In this document: positions 11,641-23,330 of the stretch, in pieces
Position numbering within the stretch: the first letter of the stretch is position 1
Layout: every line of letters starts with the position of its first letter
NCBI RefSeq assembly: GCF_030272615.1
Contig: NC_081414.1
Location: 309,627,164-309,691,163 of the forward strand
Source: Cryptomeria japonica
Lineage: Eukaryota > Streptophyta > Pinopsida > Cupressales > Cupressaceae
Reading direction: 5' to 3'
DNA length: 64,000 nt
Made by a program: the position numbers and the translations under genes
The notes under the pieces: generated by a model
What the model saw: the letters and a program-made list of their open reading frames with translations, nothing else
What the model was told of the DNA's origin: nothing
Database searches by the model: none

Positions 11641-12314
11641 ACCCTAAAGGAAGATCAACCACAAAAGAACATCAAGATAAGCTAACAAGGTATACATCTT
11701 AGACCAAGAGTGTGTGAGGGAAACTATGTCATCTCCGACAACTTGGCATTGGGATAGAGACACGCTCAGACTTGTGGAGCTAGGTGTAGTCGATGTCTGG
11801 TACCTACAAACCTGCATCAAAAGCCAACATGACATATACAATGCATATACCTTACAATAAATAGACAAGTGATAGAGAATCACAATGACATATCCCGCTC
11901 GCAATGAGTGATATGGCATTGTCTCTACTCACAAAGACAATGATGCAATATAATATCAAAACAATGCATAGAATCATCACCATGAAATACGGTTACTATC
12001 ATCATTGATCTCATAATCCATATAAACAATAACCATATGTAAATCCATGAGTCATAAATCCATCCATCTAGGAGATACCAAATCAACATCCACAAGAATC
12101 AAATATCATATAATATGTCTCGAATCATCAATCATAAAAGTATCCAATCATAAAGAGTCATAGAAAATACCATGAATCCACATAAGGTCCTAGTATCACA
12201 GATACCATCTCTAAATAACAAAAGAGTCATAAACAACCATCCAAATAACCATCATAAGTCTAAATAAGTTTATCAGTATGCAAATCAAAATGCAAGTCTA
12301 AGAGGGACACTTCA

Positions 12315-12319
12315 CCTCT
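12315..12319. repeat. Target site duplication (right), CCTCT
   Basis: This is an exact copy of 2206-2210, immediately outside the right LTR of the chromovirus. Confidence 0.75.
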
Positions 12320-12763
12320 CCCTCACAACATTAGAATTCATTCTTCTTTCAACACTTGGACTCAATATTTAAACTTTGAAGGCCTTCATTTTAGTTATTT
12401 TTCCTACAACAATATGGGATAGAAAATAAAGGCTTGCACTTCTAAAACATTGCCTAGTACTAGGAGTATTAGTCTTAAAATTGGATCAAGAATCTTGGGT
12501 CTCTAGATGTTGATTTCATTTTGTGTAATCATGACAATTTCATGGTTTCTCAAAATGAATTTAGCCCTAATCTAGTAATGCCCTCAGAATCCATTCTTAC
12601 CCCTACGATTCTTGTCAAAGATAATATGATTGATAAGGCAAAGGATGAAGGTTATGATTATGAAGGAAACTTTGTTTTTATGGAGGATGTTGATAATGTG
12701 TCATCTAATTTATTTGATAACAATTTAGTGTTGGATCCTCTAAGAAAATGTTCAATTGCATAA
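12320..12763 (+). pseudogene. LINE ORF1 fragment, right half
   Basis: Directly after the target duplication the reading resumes as an ORF1-like segment containing WTQYLNFEGLHFSYF. This resembles the part that follows DUF4283 in plant LINE ORF1, where WxQxxxYEGLxFxC leads into a zinc knuckle. It joins logically to the left half ending at 2210. An ORF of 80 codons (12521-12763) with acidic, asparagine-rich residues may be the ORF1 tail. Stops interrupt the region. No ORF2 (endonuclease or RT) follows. Confidence 0.55.
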
Positions 12764-13160
12764 ATAATGAGCAAAAAATCTAAACCATATTGTGGCTCTT
12801 CAAACAAGAAGATAGGACATAAGTCAAAAGAAAAACCATATTGGAGGAAGTGAAGTTGTGTAAGAGGGTTCGTAGTGGACTATGGATGCTCTCCATTTAC
12901 AATGAAGCAAAAGAGATTATATTGATTGGCCTTTAGCTAATATTTGTAGCTTTAAAACTCATCTTATGGGTTTGAGTCTTTTTGTCTCTTCTTATTAATT
13001 CTTTCTAAACCACACTTCCCCTTCATGAGTTCTTAATGCCTCCTCTTTTCTCTTTTCACTTTGCTCCCTGCTTGGTAGGTCTAAATCCTCTTGTATTTGG
13101 ATATGATTAATAAAAGGGATTGGGCTCTCACCCCATAACTCACCAATAAAAAAACAAATG
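12764..13160 (+). other. LINE 3' tail, decayed
   Basis: The stretch ends with ATTAATAAAAGGGATTGGGC, then CTCTCACCCC, then a short A-rich run. This is the style of plant L1 3' ends (compare ATTAATAAAATATGGC near 48901). It directly follows the ORF1 relic, with no ORF2 between, which suggests an internally deleted LINE. Confidence 0.45.
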
Positions 13161-16100
13161 AATAAAAATCAAATAAATCAAGATATCCAGAACATAGATG
13201 ACGATGAGTCTAATATAGTAGATACCATGTATTTTGTTCATATCCAAGGATTAATTTAGGCCCCCATTTCACAATGAAGATGCTCATAACCTCCAAGTTT
13301 TGATTGTTAGTATTTGTCACAAGAATGGAGAAAGACAAGAATAAAAAGTTAAGTAAGAACATTGATTGCTTGTCTTAAGTCAATAATGGATAGCTCAATT
13401 CAACAATTGGAGAAGATTAATTTCTCTTTCAAACCTAGTTTAGGAAGTTTGAAGGAAGTGATTGAGATGATATACATGCAATAATGTTATGGTAGAGTAA
13501 TTGAAGATTGGATGAATAAATTTGTATCAGAAGGGCCAAATCTCACTAAAATAACAAGAGAAATGTATAATGAGATCTGATGCTCTGCAAAAAGGATGGT
13601 TAGGATATTGTCAAGACAAACACAAAACAACAAGCAACAAACCAAGTGTTAGTGTTAGAAATCACAAATCAAACACTATCCTAAGCAAGCATATCAAGAG
13701 AGACAAAAAACATAAAATAGAAAGCTTGATAAATCTAAGAAATGAAATAAGGCATCTCAAAATGCCCTCCACCATGTTTGTAGCTACTCCTCCCTTGTTC
13801 CTCACCTCTCCAAGTTCCCAAATGAGTGTAGCTCTCAGTAGCTTTTTGCACTATTTTGGATGTCTTATGAAAGTTCAATATTGTAAAATGGATGATTATG
13901 AGAATGCAAATGTGAACAAGCTAAAACAAGATATTATCTAATTATCTAATGTTAATTTTAGCTCAAAAAGACAAATGTAGATGATTATGCTAAATGCTCT
14001 CTAAATTTTACTATAAATTAGATGCATACAAGATTTCAGGATCTGGATTGTGAAGAAATGAGCTCTATTTATAGGTAAAATGGAGCAATGGATGGTTGAG
14101 ATTGAGTAATCTCAACAAGGGCCAAGATTGATGGGTTTATAATCCATGTGGGGGCTTTCAACCCAATCCCAGAATGAAAATTTTCAACAAGAGATGGGTT
14201 GAGAGGAGAGGGAATAAGGTTTAAATGCTTGACATGACTTGAGGGTTAACTTGGGAAGTAAGGTTAATGTTGAGTTGAAAGAATAAAGCCATTATCCAAT
14301 AAATAATGTCTTTATCCAATGGATAAAATCTTGTTCAAGAGTTAGTGAGGATAACCATGGTCAAAGCAATAAATGCTTGAAAAGACCCATGGGTTAAATG
14401 AGGGTTGAGTTAGAGGTAAAGTCTCTAACCATAGGGGCAAGTGGATTTAACCATAAATGGTTATGTAATAGCCATTAATGGTCATGTAAGAGCCATTAGT
14501 GGTTTGAAAGACTTTAGAGGTTAGCTTGTTGAACATATAAAGCATTAAATGCTTTTCAAAGACTTTGAAGGCTTTGAGAAGTGACTTCAAGTTGCTTAGG
14601 AATGTGACAATATTTAGAAGATGGATTAGGCTAATGATAGGGAGATTGAGTGAGAAGTTACTCAATAAGCCTAAATTGGTTTAATTTGTCAAGTGGACCC
14701 AAGGATATGCTTTTATTTTGTGTTCAATTAGTGTTTGGAAACATCAAACTTCAACACCCACACCTCTCCTCAAACAACCACCCTATTGTGTGTTATACAA
14801 CTTTGTTCAAGCTTCTATTCCTCAAAGTTACTCAAATCCTCCACCATAGGTCCACACCCCAAAAATGGTGTCTTGAATATCATTAGTGATTTAATTAGGT
14901 CCATTAGGTGTATTTAAACTATCATTCAAGAGTTTGGAAGGTTCTAACATCATCAAGGCAATTGGGTTCACTTTTTAGTAAAACAGGGCTAAAAGGCTAC
15001 TAGCTCGTGGAGGCCTAATTGGATGGATTTTGCTTGAATAGGGAAATGATGGCTAAACCAACCTTGGAACCTGATTTGGAAGGTGTCTAATAGGTCCAAA
15101 ATCAAAGATTTTTGAGGTCTTAGCTCCTGAGAAGGTGGTTTAATGATTGTCCACAATTTTAGGCAAGAAAGGAGGGTTTTGAGAGGGTTTTACTCATGTA
15201 ACAAAGGAACCCACTCTTACACCACAAACCAAGATTCTAAATTCTTGTAGAACCTCTGCCCCATCATTTAGAACAATACTCCAACTCTGCCCTACATGAC
15301 ATTTCATCAAACACTTGCTATGCAAACTGAAACATGACTGTTTTATTCACTTTCGCTTCTAATTCATTGTTTTTCTGCACTTTGAAAGGTTAGATTTTCA
15401 TGGAAACTTCACCAATGCATGTATAAACCTATAAAAAATATTTTTAGCTCCTGTTACAAGATTCCCAAGCATGGTTATGTTCATCAATCAACTTTAGAAT
15501 GAAAAATACATCAAATTCCCCAAAACTGGGTACTTGCTGCCAACTATAACTCAACACACTTGCAAGGTGAAATACACATTGTTTGGAGCTCCAAATACTT
15601 ATAAAACTCCAAGGAAACTAGTGTAGACCTCTTCCTTAAGTTTGTTCACTCAATTGACCTTTGAGCACAAACTTGTTTGAGTCTTTGTTCACATTGCTAG
15701 CCAAATCCATCTCCAACTTGCCTAGCACGAACTCAAAAGCACTTCTTTTGCACAACCCTGGCAAAAAAATGAATTATTTACACTATACATGAGCAATAAA
15801 ACTTGTCTAATTCCATCCATGGGAGCCCAAACCTGGAATTAGACAAGTTGATGCATTTTGGAGGCTAAAACCCTTGATAGGGCAGCCCAAGAGCAAAAAT
15901 GAAATAATTTTACAAAACCAACTTCCAAATGCACACCCTGCAAAGAAATTACATAAAGTGCATTGAATATACTTGAATATACACCAAGATAACTTTCCAA
16001 AAGGTACAGTTCAGAAATGATAAGCGCAGTACGGACTGTTGTACAAAATGAAGCTCAAAACATGAGAAAAACATAAAATTGCTGCCCTTTTGATTAATTA

Positions 16101-17000
16101 TGATAGAAAGTACAAAATCCAACCCTATACCAAGAATAGGGAGGCATATATATATAATTTGAAAGTGGTTATCAAGTCCTGTACAAACATAAGGCATTTT
16201 TTTGACTTCTTTTTACAAAAAGTGTCCAAAATGACAACTTTTACAAGCAAAAATGACAACTTTTGTTGCTCCAAGTGATAATTTGAGCAACCTAACTCAA
16301 CCAACCTTCCAAAATCACTTAGGAATGACTAAAAACACTTTCTAAACATGTTCCAATTCTTTCCAAAGCATTGCTAATCCTATAAGGTGATTTTCCCCTT
16401 TTTAGCCCTTTTGGCCTAGAAGCACAAAATTGACAATTCAAGCCCTAAGAAGCAAAACTTTATCTCTCCAGCACAAAATGAGATCAAACACTTATGAAAT
16501 GACTAAAACACAACATATGACAACATTTTAAAACTAACACGACACTTAAGCATGAAAAATACCAAAAATGGAGAGTATAAGCAAAACTAGGTGCTCCTGC
16601 ACCAGCTAATTAGGAATGATTAGAAAGTGGTTATAAGGGTCTAGAAGGGGATTTAGGATTGCAAGTGGGTTTGGTTGGTGAGGGAAAATATGATTTAAAT
16701 TAAAATAAAATTAATTTATTTCAATTGTAGTTGCAACTTGCATTTGTAAGAGAATGCAAGTGGGGGGTAGTTTAGTGATTTAAATAGATGTTTTAATTAT
16801 TTATTTAAAAGAGAAAAGGGGGTTTTAGATTAAATAAATATGATTTAATCATTTAATTGATTGTGAATTTGGTTTAATGAATTAATTAAAATAAATTGAG
16901 TAATTTATTTAATTAATAGGAGAATGTTTGAAGATGATTTAATTAAATGTTAATTTAATTAACTGTTGGCTAGTGGGTTTATTAATCAAATAAATAGTAA
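13161..17000. other. Unassigned non-coding stretch
   Basis: No ORF here resembles a known protein. The longest, 13570-13941 (123 codons), is lysine-rich at its start and is not recognised. Near 14063 a minus-strand TATA-like word (CTATAAATAGAG) precedes text like that of LTR promoters at 56230, so part may be an old LTR, but I could not find its ends. 16680-17000 is rich in ATTTAATT words. Confidence 0.4.
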
Positions 17001-19890
17001 ATATTCATTTAATTAAATGGACAGATTTATGTGACTACAAGATCTATAGCAAGAAGAAGGAAATTGATGATGAAATAAATGTATTAAAATAGGAAGAGAA
17101 AAATTGGTTAAGAGTGGATAATAATATCAAATAGATTATTAAAATGGGGAACAATAAGCTCATTACAAAACAAATCTTTCAAGACACCAACAAAAATTAG
17201 TGTATCAAGTGGAGAAAAATGATTGAATGAAAAATGGTGGTTGTTAGACATAGTTTCCAAAAATAGAGTAGGTTATCAAAGGAATATGGGAAGATGAAGG
17301 TAGATATAGAGAACGATTTCATATCTGCTAACTCATACATGTACTTTGAGGATGACTATTAAATTATTGATGAATAGCGTATCAAAGATAATTTAAAGAC
17401 AATGATGAAAATATCTTTGGATAAGCAAATGTTCAATGTAGAAGAAATAAAATGATTTCTCTTTGATGAATTATGTTGGCCATGTCCCAATCGAGTATAA
17501 ATAGAAAATATTCAAAATAAGAAAGCAATTTGGAAGCTAAGGACTAGCAATGTCATTATCCACAAACATCATGAAACTGGGTGCTATTGTAAAGGCAATT
17601 TGTGCTTATAAGGCTAGAGTCCTTGCATAGGTGTCACAATCCCTAGTCCCAAATTCATCTCCAGTTTAAGATAAGGAGGATGAAAAAATGGATATTTTCC
17701 CTACCGAGGATAATGCTTGAATAAATTTTTATCATATTGATTTGAAAGACTTTAAGTTATCAAATGTTCAAATATTCAAAATTAAAGGAAACATTTAATC
17801 TTGTGTTATGGCAAGATAAGGAATTGATTACATTCAAAAGATGCAAATTGATTTTTGAATTGTTATTCATGTGTTGCATAATAACTATTTTCAATTATTA
17901 TTATCAGGAAATTATTTATGTTTTGATTTGTTTCAAAAGTGAATAAATTTTGTTTTTTGTTACAACTCATGGTTTTGAAAGGAAATATAGTTTGGGACTA
18001 ATCGTAAGGGTAAAATAGAAAGGATTGTCCTTAAATTTAGCAAATTTATTAATAATTATATATGATATTAATGAGACCGATAAAAAATAATATATGATAT
18101 TAATGAGAAATAATGTTATAATAAAATAATAATAAAAAAGTTCTGATATTATTTTTTTCTTTAATATATTTTAATTCATTTATAGTGGACACAAAATTTA
18201 AAATGTACATAAATGGATCAAATAATATAATTAATGATTTGAATAAAAATCGTTGTACTAGAATCTTGAGATGATTGACTAGTAATAAATTGTTGTAGTC
18301 TTTTACATGTTTTGACATTTACTTTAACATTATAGGTATCTATGTGAGGCTTTTTTGGTATTGGGATGCAAAACAATGGATATTAAAATATTTTTCCATG
18401 TTTAAATTAAATGTCATATTCTTTATGTAATACTAGATATCTATTAATTACTAAAATATAGATAGAAATATATTAAAATTTGGTATTTAAATAATAGGCA
18501 TTAAAATATTTGAACACTTCTAATATTATTGTAGTTTATTTTTCCCCTTTTTGTCTAAAATAACTTTTTAAACAAATGATTAATTATAATTAAAAGTTAT
18601 TCTTACATTTTTCCTAGGATCTTGTATGAATAATTTTCCTTTGAAAGGGTCTTTCCATATCAACAAGGTGTTCAACGTTCATTTGTGTCTCCAAATATTA
18701 TGTGCATAACTTCTGAGAAAAAGTCTAAGTTTTCTCTTGACTAGGTCTACTATTGTCAAGGTTGTATGCTTTATGTACTCCCTTACCTTTTACTAATCTA
18801 AAATGGTGGCCAAGGCATTAATAAGACAACATGGGAGGCTACAAGCACACAGAGAAGGTTGAAAAATCTTGTACAACATGTCTTTCAAGATCACACCATA
18901 GTATACAGGGATACCCATGTGGGATAAACCAACAAAATTTAGGTTACTATGTTCTTTTGAACTCTCGTTGTTGTATGGAAGTTTTATGAATCCTTTATTA
19001 TATTTTATATTTGAATGGTCTTTTCCATTCATAAGTATAACATCATAAATTGAACCCCATACAATTCCACACTACATATGTGCATTTGTTTAAAGTCAAT
19101 TGGATAATTCCTTCATCTTCTTGTCCTTTTATCCACTTGGCTTGCCCCATCACCCTTGCTTTTGTTCTTTTCTCAACTCTATTAATTGTCTGACTCGTGG
19201 ATACCAACACACCACATTAGTATCCCATGAATATGCAGTCTGAAGGTGGTCATTCAAGCAATATGACTATGATTGGTAGAGTTTGTAATACCTCCTATCG
19301 TGCACACCAGCATCAGTTTTTCTTCTAGGCTAAATATCTTGCCTTTCTAGCTTCATTTTGCCTTTATAACGAATTGAATGAGTCTCTCTAACCTTCTAGA
19401 AACTTTGTTAGCCCTCTAAACACTCTTTCCAACATTCTAAGCAATCTATGAAGCATTCTCTTGGCTCTCATTGATATACTTCATGTTTGCGACTCTCATT
19501 GTTACATGGAGGATACCATATTTCTTTTCCCATTTGGCAAGCTCTTCAGTTTTGGGTGTGGAAGCAAAGTTCTTCTCTTCTTATTTTTCACTCACCATTT
19601 TATTTATTTTCATAGCATATCTATTGTCTCTTTTTATTTTGTATTTCATCTATTGGTTTATCTATCTATCTATTTGGTTATCTGAGGAGGTGGAAACACC
19701 AAAAAGGGGGTCTAATTGTGGTAGACCTCTAGAATAGAACCCCAAAATTTTGCTTTCTATTTTGTGTGAAGGTTACTAAGAATGTCAATCATTGTTGCAG
19801 GCTTCAATCATGGACCCATTGTGAGTATTTTCTCCCCCTTCATTATCTTTCTATTTTCTAGTTACAGTTAATTTAATTCCTGTTAAGCAT
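17001..19890. other. Unassigned AT-rich stretch
   Basis: Only short ORFs without recognisable similarity are present. 17960-18600 is especially AT-rich. A pyrimidine-rich run with CTATCTATCTATC lies at about 19640-19680. No terminal repeats or RNA genes were seen. Confidence 0.4.
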
Positions 19891-19895
19891 ATAAA

Positions 19896-20099
19896 GGTAA
19901 GTTTCTCCCTAGAGACTATGAGGTTCAAATGTTTAAAAGAATGCAAAGTTTAAAATAGAGGAATTTAGATGTGAAAACTTATACTGATGAATTTTATAAG
20001 TTGATTATAAGAGTAGGAAGGGATGAAGATGAAGTTGAAAAGGTGGCTAGGTACCTTGGTGGTCTTAGGTTCAATATCCAAGATGAGTTGCTAATTGCT
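19896..20099 (+). pseudogene. Ty3/gypsy gag fragment
   Basis: Translation gives KFLPRDYEVQMFKRMQSL, then a stop, then VKTYTDEFYKLIIRVGRD, VARYLGGLRFNIQDEL. These are the central and C-terminal blocks of plant chromovirus gag (YTEEFxxL and RYxxGLRxxIQDEL). One stop (likely from CAA/CAG) interrupts it. It ends at 20099, exactly where a CACTA-like terminus begins, and the missing remainder was not found elsewhere in the window. Confidence 0.65.
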
Positions 20100-20315
20100 C
20101 ACTAGCTCATTTGAGCTCAAAATCCGACGAAAGTGAATGAATTTACTATTTTGTCGGATTCCTTTTAATTTTTTTAAATTTAAGCATGAATTTCTCGACG
20201 AAATTTTTTGACAAACATTTCCGACGAAAGTTCGTCGAAATTTCGATGAACTTTCGTCGGAAAAGTTTTTTAATAAATTTTTTTTCTTTTTTTGTACATA
20301 CCTCACCCCCCTTTT

Positions 20316-20452
20316 GGGATTTGAACTTGTGACATCTCTTTTAAGAGCACAAGTTCTCTACCACTAGGCCAACTCAGGTTATACAATCTTTTTAATTTTT
20401 TTTAATTTTTTTAAATTATTTTATAAAAGCATTGAGAGTTTTTTAATTCGAT

Positions 20453-20519
<67 letters not shown>

Positions 20520-20642
20520 AAAAAACTCTCAATGCTTTTATAAAATAATTAAAAAAAAATAAAAAAAATTAAAAAGATTGTATAACCTGAGTTGGCCTAG
20601 TGGTAGAGAACTTGTGCTCTTAAAAGAGATGTCACAAGTTCA
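20316..20642. repeat. Foldback: 127-bp inverted arms carrying a tRNA-like sequence
   Basis: The arm 20321-20447 is repeated as its reverse complement at 20516-20642, nearly exactly, around a (TA)n loop. Each arm contains a tRNA-like module. On the minus strand of the left arm and the plus strand of the right, TGGCCTAGTGGTAGAG fits an A box. In the left copy AAGTTCAAATCCC fits a B box. The arms could form a very long hairpin. Confidence 0.7.
20455..20513. repeat. (TA)n microsatellite
   Basis: This is an uninterrupted TA run of just under 60 bp forming the loop of the foldback. Confidence 0.9.
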
Positions 20643-20681
20643 ATATGTATGTATGTATGTATTAAGTAAATATATATTAAT

Positions 20682-20725
<44 letters not shown>

Positions 20726-20880
20726 ATTAATATATATTAATTAAATATATATATCTATTTAACTAATACATGTATATATATGTTTATATATACACATACA
20801 TACATACATATTTAATTTATATATAAATTAATTAAATATACATATTTAATCTATATATATAATTGTCTCAAAGGTTACAT
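20643..20880. repeat. AT-rich simple repeats
   Basis: Runs of GTAT, (AT)n and TTAATTAA words occupy the region, with a local palindromic arrangement of ATATTAATTAAATATAT around a central AT run. No coding content. Confidence 0.7.
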
Positions 20881-21635
20881 TTTATTGTTTCAAATACATT
20901 ATGCTTTTAACAAATTTTTCACTATTTTTTTTTTTAAATTACAAAAAAGTTAGGATTGACTTTTCCCACTAATTTTTTCATTAAATGTTCCCACTAAAAA
21001 TTACAAAAGTTAGCATTCAATTTTCCCGCTAAATTTTCCCACTAATGGGATGTGCATTCTATAGGATGAATTCAATCTCCACCGTTGGATTCTAGGGCTA
21101 CAAAGAAACTTAAAATCAAACAACAAAAAGGGAAAGGAGTTCAAAACCTAACTTTATTTTTGCAGGTTGTAGCAACATTCCTCTCCTTGGAGGCATGATT
21201 GGGGTTTTGAAGAGGGATTGATCTAAGAAGAGAGTCATGGTAATTTTTTGCTCATGCAAAGTTCATTGGAGATTGTTTTTTCATAATTTATTTTCAAATG
21301 CATATGCTAATAATTTTTTTTAGGATTTTGTTTGCAGGTTGCTTTCCCTCTTTCTAGGGTTTTGTTTGCAGTTTGAATATTCTTGTTTTCCTCTTATTAG
21401 TTGTAGTTTTCTTTTTATTTCGTATGAAGCATGCGGTTTTCTTCTTATTTCCTTTTCTCAAAGAAAACCCTAGATCTAATGTGTCTCTTCTTTTTGTTTT
21501 ATTTTGTTTTTACATGCATCCAAGTATAGATCCAAAAGAAATGAGATCTGAAGAAAAAATAATGGAAGAAATGAGATCTGCAAAAAAATGGTAGCTATTT
21601 ACTTATTTTCATTTTTTTTTTCTATTTTGAAAGGG
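20881..21635. other. Unassigned non-coding stretch
   Basis: TTTCCCACTAA and TTTCCCGCTAA words recur near 20960-21050. The ORF at 21373-21594 is hydrophobic and low in complexity and is not recognised. Nothing else is supported. Confidence 0.4.
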
Positions 21636-21790
21636 TTGTGACATCCCCATGGGGGTGCCGCAGTCCCATGGAGGCTACGACATCCCCCATGGGGGTGTCG
21701 TAGTCCCATGGAGGCTGCGACATCCCCCATGGGGGTGTTGCAGCCCATGGGAGCTATGACATCCCCATGGGGGTGCCGCAGTCCATCGTT
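21636..21790. repeat. GC-rich tandem repeat, about four copies of a 39-41 bp unit
   Basis: The unit contains GACATCCCCCATGGGGGTG, itself palindromic around CCATGG, followed by a CCGCAGTCCCATGGAGGCT-like half. Four copies start near 21639, 21680, 21719 and 21758. It is an island of high GC in an AT-rich region and has CpG sites that differ between copies by C/T changes. Confidence 0.8.
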
Positions 21791-21976
21791 TGCAAAAAAA
21801 TTAAAATATTTTTTATTTTTAATTTATTTTTAATTTTTTTAATAAATAATATTATATATAATATTACATATAATATTATATAATATATAAAACATAATAT
21901 TATATAATATAAATAATATTATTTATAATATTACATATAATAATATACAATATACAATATTATTATATTTAATATT

Positions 21977-23158
21977 TGTAAAGTGGAAAATTGGATCCTA
22001 GTGACTCCCCACTTAGGAGAGAGGAAGGAAGCCACTAGGATGATTTTCACTTGGAATGAAACTTTACATTCAAAAGAGGGGCTTGAATCCGCTAGATCCA
22101 AATTCGAGGGAAACAAGGATGTGAATTTTGAGTAAATGCAAGCGGTTGATGTGTGATTTACCCTCTTTTGTAAATGAGAAAGTTGACTTGTTGACTATGT
22201 GGAAAAGAGAGGGGAAGTAAGTAAAATGAGGAGCTAACAGTTCGGGATCGCACTAGAACTTTGTATCTGAGCCAATTAGACTGATACGGATATGCCCTGG
22301 AAATTTGGAGAAAAGTAGTTAGGATCGTGGCGGGAACAAACATGGTCCTCCACAAAATCCGCGAAATGAAAAGGGTTCTTCTGTCTCTACAAATGAAGCC
22401 CAAACCTACAATTACAGTTGCACACCTACAACCTACACATAGAAAAGAGAGGGAGAATGGTTGTGGATAGGGGTTTGCCTCAGTCAAACCTTGGTTGAGG
22501 AATCAACCTTGAAAGAAAGTAATTGCAAATGCTTGAATGTAAACAATGGAGATGAATACCTTGTAGATCTGCAACTTGTTGATAATGATTGCTTTGCTTC
22601 TTTAATGTAATCACAAGTGTCATATGAAATGGCATGTAGCATGACAAAACCCTAACACACACACACATGCTTGCAAATAAATATTGTAATGTTGCTCCAA
22701 TGGATGAATGAAGAAGACTTGAATTCTTGAATGCTTGATGATGACCTTGAAATATTGTATCTCCTCCTTATGCTCTTTGTCCCTTATCATTCGTTTATGC
22801 ATTGTCCATTTGTCGGGAATTGAATTTCTTTTTATACATGCCTCAAGGATGAATTTTCAACCACTGAAGGCCGACAAAGAGGAATTGCAAACCCCGAAGA
22901 CAAATTGTACATAGGAGATCAGGCAGAGCTGACATAGGGCCATCCTAAGGGGTGAGGAAAGGGGGATAGGGGCGCCATGCCCCTGTGTTGCCCTATTTTG
23001 GGGCCTGGACAGGGTCTAGAGCAGACATAGGACATGAAGGAGGAAGCGTGAAGGGGTGAGAATGCAAAAATAGGTCTCGATTAGGGAAGGAGATGTTGTC
23101 GCCAAGGTGAGGACCCAAAATATGGCTAAAATTGCAGGGGTCACAATTTTATGACACT

Positions 23159-23161
<3 letters not shown>
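21977..23161 (-). mobile_element. Solo LTR related to the TR-GAG element
   Basis: It begins TGTAAAGTGGAAAAT and ends TCACAATTTTATGACACTACA, the same ends as the LTRs at 39184 and 45774 (TGTAAAGCGG ... GACGCTACA). Internal words such as TTTACATTCAAAAGAGGGG, TACCCTCTTT and GGTCCTCC occur in the same order. A minus-strand TATA box (22831-22840) lies 321 bp from the edge. No second LTR or internal region adjoins it. The flanks ATATT and ATATA match at four of five bases, which may be an altered target duplication. Recombination between two LTRs would leave this structure. Confidence 0.7.
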
Positions 23162-23244
<83 letters not shown>

Positions 23245-23330
23245 TGTATATATGTATATGTTTGTATATATGTATATATATATATATATGTTTGTATATA
23301 TGTATATGTACTATATATGCATATACACAA
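23162..23330. repeat. (TA)n and TATATG microsatellite
   Basis: A (TA)n run of about 78 bp is followed by TATATG and TTTGTATATATG words. Confidence 0.9.

Larger units (their letters stand above)
8403..11705. other. 3.3-kb segment unique to the right LTR, non-coding
   Basis: No ORF with recognisable protein similarity is present on either strand. It contains a minisatellite-like patch (10160-10320), an AT-rich patch of AAATAA words (about 11260-11560) and a tRNA-like sequence (11566-11640). It has no terminal inverted repeats and no flanking duplication that I can see. Confidence 0.5.
2211..12314 (-). mobile_element. Ty3/gypsy chromovirus (Tekay/Del-like), decayed
   Basis: This is a full-structure LTR retrotransposon on the minus strand: 5' LTR on the right (8059-12314), primer binding site, gag-protease-RT-RNase H-integrase-chromodomain remnants, polypurine tract and 3' LTR on the left (2211-3168). 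It is bounded by CCTCT target duplications. Pol order (RT before integrase) identifies Ty3/gypsy, and a chromodomain-like end identifies a chromovirus. Nearly all of gag-pol from 7554 to about 3900 stays in one frame, broken by point stops rather than indels. It lies inside a LINE ORF1. The two LTRs differ by a 3.3-kb segment present only on the right. Confidence 0.85.
8059..12314 (-). repeat. 5' LTR of chromovirus, long version
   Basis: The LTR begins TGTGATGCCCGCC and ends GGGACACTTCA. Blocks 8059-8402 and 11706-12314 match the left LTR closely. Between them lie 3303 bp not present in the left copy. No target duplication flanks that extra part, and its A/C-rich texture is like the rest of the LTR, so the original LTR may have been about 4.25 kb with a later deletion on the left. 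An insertion here cannot be excluded. Confidence 0.7.

Noticed and set aside
20316-20377. Functional tRNA gene
   Set aside because: A and B box words are present but the acceptor and anticodon arms do not pair well, so only tRNA-like is claimed.
21640-21790. CRISPR-like array
   Set aside because: Units are contiguous tandem copies without unique spacers, and the DNA is clearly from a plant genome.
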